Assembly (NCBI GenBank): GCA_934667815.1
Contig: CAKUMO010000023.1
Span: 1-40,616 of the forward strand
Direction: 5' to 3'
DNA from: an uncultured Oscillospiraceae bacterium
GTDB lineage: Bacteria > Bacillota > Clostridia > Oscillospirales > Oscillospiraceae
DNA: 40,616 nucleotides
The notes beneath the pieces were generated by a model, which worked only from the letters and a program-made list of their open reading frames with translations, was not told the DNA's origin and did not search any database. The translations under genes and the position numbers were made by a program. Each line of letters begins with the position of its first letter. Position 1 is the stretch's first letter. Below are positions 39,196 through 40,616 of the stretch, one piece after another.

Positions 39196-40164
39196 TCAGG
39201 CCTTGCCGGCGCAGCCGAGAACGTCGATCAGCTTATGACGGACAAGCTCCTTGATGTTGGCACGGGCGGGCTTGAGGTACTCGCGCGGGTCAAACTTGTC
39301 GGGATGCTCGTTAAAGAACTGACGGATAGTGCCGGTCATGGCAAGACGCAGGTCGGAGTCGATGTTGATCTTGCAGACGGACAGCTTTGCGGCCTCGCGG
39401 AGCTGCTCCTCGGGGATGCCGACGGCGTCGGGCATCTTGCCGCCGTTCTCGTTGATCATCTTCACATATTCCTGAGGAACGGAAGAAGAACCGTGCAGAA
39501 CGATGGGGAAGCCGGGCAGGCGCTTGGAAACTTCCTTCAGAACGTCGAAGCGCAGGGGAGGCGGCACGAGAATGCCCTTTTCGTTGCGGGTGCACTGCGC
39601 AGCCGTGAACTTGTACGCGCCGTGGCTGGTGCCGATGGCGATGGCCAGAGAGTCGCAGCCGGTCTTGGTGACGAACTCCTCGACTTCTTCGGGATGCGTA
39701 TAGGAAGCCTCGTGCGCGGCGACCTTGACCTCGTCCTCGATGCCGGCCAGCGTGCCCAGCTCGGCCTCGACGACCACGCCGTGGTCATGAGCGTACTCGA
39801 CGACCTTCTTGGTGATCTCGATGTTCTCTGCGAAGGGCTTGGAGGAAGCGTCGATCATGACGGAGGTAAAGCCGCCGTCGATGCAGGCCTTGCAGGTCTC
39901 GAAATCGGGGCCGTGATCCAGATGCAGAACGATGGGGATGTCCGGGCAGCAGGCAACGGCGGCCTCGACCAGCTTGACCAGATAGGTGTGGTTGGCATAA
40001 GCGCGCGCGCCCTTGGACACCTGAAGGATGACCGGGGCCTTTTCTTCCTGGCAGGCTTCGGTGATGCCCTGCACGATCTCCATGTTGTTGACGTTGAAAG
40101 CGCCGATGGCGTAGCCGCCGTCGTAAGCCTTCTTGAACATTTCGGTTGAAGTAACCAGAGGCAT
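39196..40164 (-). CDS. fba: Class II fructose-bisphosphate aldolase
   Basis: A 322-residue zinc aldolase of glycolysis/gluconeogenesis, cleaving fructose-1,6-bisphosphate to dihydroxyacetone phosphate and glyceraldehyde-3-phosphate. Motifs are AIGAFNVNNMEIVQG, LHLDHG (catalytic D83 and zinc ligand H84), VEAELGTLAGIEDEV, IAIGTSHGAYKF, VLHGSSSVPQ and INIDSDLRLAMTG. ATG 40164 has AAGGAG nine bases upstream; the GTG three codons earlier is less likely. It is monocistronic, with its own promoter and the shared terminator. Confidence 0.95.
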   Translation of the reverse strand: MPLVTSTEMFKKAYDGGYAIGAFNVNNMEIVQGITEACQEEKAPVILQVSKGARAYANHTYLVKLVEAAVACCPDIPIVLHLDHGPDFETCKACIDGGFTSVMIDASSKPFAENIEITKKVVEYAHDHGVVVEAELGTLAGIEDEVKVAAHEASYTHPEEVEEFVTKTGCDSLAIAIGTSHGAYKFTAAQCTRNEKGILVPPPLRFDVLKEVSKRLPGFPIVLHGSSSVPQEYVKMINENGGKMPDAVGIPEEQLREAAKLSVCKINIDSDLRLAMTGTIRQFFNEHPDKFDPREYLKPARANIKELVRHKLIDVLGCAGKA

Positions 40165-40199
40165 AAAAAACACTCCTTTTGTGTAATTCTCCGGAACTC

Positions 40200-40227
40200 A
40201 TTATACCACAAAGCCCCGGGATTTCAA
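40200..40227 (-). promoter_or_regulatory. Promoter of fba
   Basis: On the minus strand: TTGAAA (40227-40222), 16-base spacer, TATAAT (40205-40200). Confidence 0.75.
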
Positions 40228-40368
40228 CTATTTTTTGCAGCTTTCGTCGCAAAGCCCCAACTTTGGCGGAAAAACATAAATTTCTTCCGCCGGGAAATCC
40301 ATATCTTGTAGATTTTTTCCGCTGCGGACACAAGTTTTGAAATTTTGCGGAAAAAGCGTAAATTCCGG

Positions 40369-40398
40369 TTGACTTTCCACCGGTTTTTGCGATATAAT
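40369..40398 (+). promoter_or_regulatory. Promoter of rpmH
   Basis: TTGACT (40369-40374), 18-base spacer, TATAAT (40393-40398), giving a leader of about 75 bases. The whole 314-base gap between fba and rpmH (40165-40478) holds only this promoter and that of fba. No DnaA box (TTATCCACA type) was seen, although dnaA/oriC often adjoins rpmH. Confidence 0.8.
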
Positions 40399-40478
40399 AC
40401 CATTTGCATGACTATGCAAAACTTTGATTGCTGCGGTCTTTTGACTGTTGAGCATAATCTTACAGGAGGTGTAACCCA

Positions 40479-40613
40479 ATGCTGCGTACCTATCAGCCCA
40501 GAAAGCGTCATCGCGCGAAGGTCCATGGTTTCCGCAAGAGAATGGCAACCGCCAACGGCCGCAAGGTTCTTGCCCGCCGCCGTGCAAAAGGCAGAGCTGT
40601 CCTGTCCGCCTAA
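40479..40613 (+). CDS. rpmH: 50S ribosomal protein L34
   Basis: A 44-residue basic protein beginning [18 protein letters not shown] and ending [13 protein letters not shown], the standard sequence and length of bacterial L34. ATG 40479 follows ACAGGAGGTG. L34 sits in the large ribosomal subunit, and rpmH is normally followed by rnpA and yidC, which would lie beyond the right edge of the window. Confidence 0.97.
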   Translation: MLRTYQPRKRHRAKVHGFRKRMATANGRKVLARRRAKGRAVLSA

Positions 40614-40616
40614 GGA

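Noticed and set aside
40165..40478. Possible replication origin next to rpmH
   Set aside because: No TTATCCACA-type DnaA boxes and no AT-rich repeat cluster were seen.
1..40613. CRISPR arrays, rRNA and tRNA genes
   Set aside because: No regularly spaced direct repeats, cas-like genes, rRNA core sequences or complete cloverleaf structures were noticed on either strand.

Overview
The window looks like a chromosomal segment from an anaerobic, probably spore-forming, high-GC member of the Bacillota (class Clostridia, most like Oscillospiraceae). The pointers are a SpoVT remnant, a Spo0A-type DNA-binding protein, a CO dehydrogenase/acetyl-CoA synthase cluster, an NrdG-type activase, a minimal two-gene SUF machinery and Gram-positive type promoters and ribosome binding sites. 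All assignments come from reading motifs and family resemblance by eye; no database search was run.

Bases 1-5004 are accessory DNA. They hold a tnpV-like gene broken by one stop codon, a small unknown gene, and a large serine recombinase whose reading frame runs across an apparent attachment junction (about 2825) into the last 150 codons of the sporulation regulator gene spoVT. The mobile element therefore appears to be integrated inside spoVT, in the manner of skin-type elements; its left end and the 5' part of spoVT lie outside the window. Next come the frameshifted C-terminal end of a second, different serine recombinase (minus strand) and a degenerate IS3/IS150-family insertion sequence (3708-5004).

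Bases 5030-10200 hold a ywlG-like gene with an ECF transporter S component (minus), then a two-component system (response regulator, histidine kinase, and an unknown secreted or anchored protein, in overlapping frames) and a membrane-anchored VanY-type D,D-carboxypeptidase. Between the last two lies a candidate structured RNA: a 27-bp long-range helix (8991-9150) followed by a hairpin that buries the vanY ribosome binding site.

Bases 10323-15326 are a compact cooS-cooC-acsB operon with its own promoter and terminator. It supplies CO dehydrogenase, the nickel-insertion ATPase and acetyl-CoA synthase, but no corrinoid protein or methyltransferase genes are next to it. A run of three palindromes separates it from the convergent sufC-sufB-rlmH operon. 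A stand-alone Spo0A C-terminal-domain protein follows.

Bases 18384-23810 are a minus-strand operon with overlapping genes (PAP2 phosphatase, alpha/beta hydrolase, nrdG, dut, ygiQ-type radical SAM, DUF3786). A divergent TetR gene with a clear promoter and operator leads two ABC-2 type transporters (24611-28733). A separately promoted heterodimeric ABC exporter follows (28887-32526).

Bases 32642-40613 are housekeeping genes: a RodA/FtsW SEDS protein, tsaE-tsaB-upp, the KtrB-KtrA potassium transporter with an iron-sulfur aldo/keto reductase, class II fructose-bisphosphate aldolase, and rpmH at the right edge. No tRNA, rRNA or CRISPR array was seen.
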